Source: an uncultured Pseudomonadota bacterium (GTDB lineage: Bacteria > Pseudomonadota > Gammaproteobacteria > Burkholderiales > Methylophilaceae). From it: 5,213 nucleotides of DNA. The stretch spans positions 1 through 5,213 of the forward strand of contig CAINWC010000342.1 in the NCBI GenBank assembly GCA_903854305.1, in the 5' to 3' direction. Both the position numbers and the translations under genes were made by a program. The first letter of the stretch is position 1. Each line of letters begins with the position of its first letter. Positions 5,138 to 5,213 of this stretch are shown in pieces. The notes under the pieces are model-generated. The model saw nothing but the letters and a program-made list of their open reading frames with translations, was not told where the DNA came from and searched no databases.

Positions 5138-5213
5138 GCGCCCGTAGCTCAGCTGGATAGAGTGTCGGTTTCCGAAGCCGAAGGTCCCGCGTTCGAATCG
5201 CGGCGGGCGCACC
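5138..5213 (+). tRNA. tRNA-Arg, anticodon CCG
   Basis: A full cloverleaf is readable. Acceptor stem GCGCCCG (5138-5144) pairs with CGGGCGC (5204-5210). The D arm is GCTC/GAGT with one G-T pair. The anticodon stem TCGGT/GCCGA (5165-5169 with 5177-5181) carries loop TTCCGAA with anticodon CCG at 5172-5174. The T arm is CCGCG-TTCGAAT-CGCGG (5187-5203). Discriminator A5211 is followed by CC, and the window stops there, so the final A of an encoded CCA would be the next base. It reads the arginine codon CGG. tRNA 3' ends of this kind are common integration sites, but the flank that would show it is outside the window. Confidence 0.97.

Noticed and set aside
1..5213. Mobile element, phage, CRISPR or defence system
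   Set aside because: No transposase, integrase, terminal repeats, regularly spaced repeats or effector-type genes are visible; all genes are full-length housekeeping or lipid genes.

Overview
The window looks like ordinary chromosome of an AT-leaning Gram-negative proteobacterium. A betaproteobacterium near the Methylophilaceae (Methylotenera/Methylophilus type) fits best. This placement rests on the character of the proteins (OlsB/OlsA lipid enzymes, ApaH, a small membrane-anchored cytochrome c5-type protein) and moderate-to-low GC. It is an inference, not a database result. I see no mobile element, CRISPR array, phage gene or broken gene.

Layout, left to right. A TetR-family regulator (73-636, +) is followed by a separately promoted PfkB-family kinase of the adenosine-kinase-like type (756-1712, +), which ends at a perfect 16-bp hairpin terminator (1726-1763). 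Next comes a 160-base regulatory gap and a two-gene operon, olsB (1923-2711, +) and olsA (2740-3531, +, apparent TTG start), for ornithine lipid synthesis. Convergent to it is apaH (3569-4405, -), a diadenosine tetraphosphatase. Upstream of apaH on the minus strand, across a hairpin terminator (4423-4457), is a small membrane-anchored c-type cytochrome (4504-5010, -). Its promoter is back to back with that of a tRNA-Arg(CCG) gene (5138 to window end, +), which is cut one base short of a complete encoded CCA.

The most informative part is the olsBA leader. Three 7-base direct repeats of the CTGTCAT type lie at exactly 11-base spacing (1841, 1852, 1863), the geometry of a PhoB-binding Pho box. 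The best 18-base unit matches the E. coli consensus at 15 of 18 positions. Just downstream, the Shine-Dalgarno sequence of olsB forms the 3' arm of a perfect 7-bp inverted repeat (1896-1916), so the ribosome site could be sequestered in the mRNA. Together these suggest that this operon, which makes a phosphorus-free membrane lipid, is induced by phosphate starvation and may have a second, translational control. The link between PhoB and ornithine lipid synthesis is established in other bacteria; the sites here are read directly from sequence; function is inferred.

The remaining genes are housekeeping: adenosine to AMP (kinase), Ap4A to ADP (ApaH), respiratory electron transfer (cytochrome) and translation (tRNA). 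They do not form an obvious single system.
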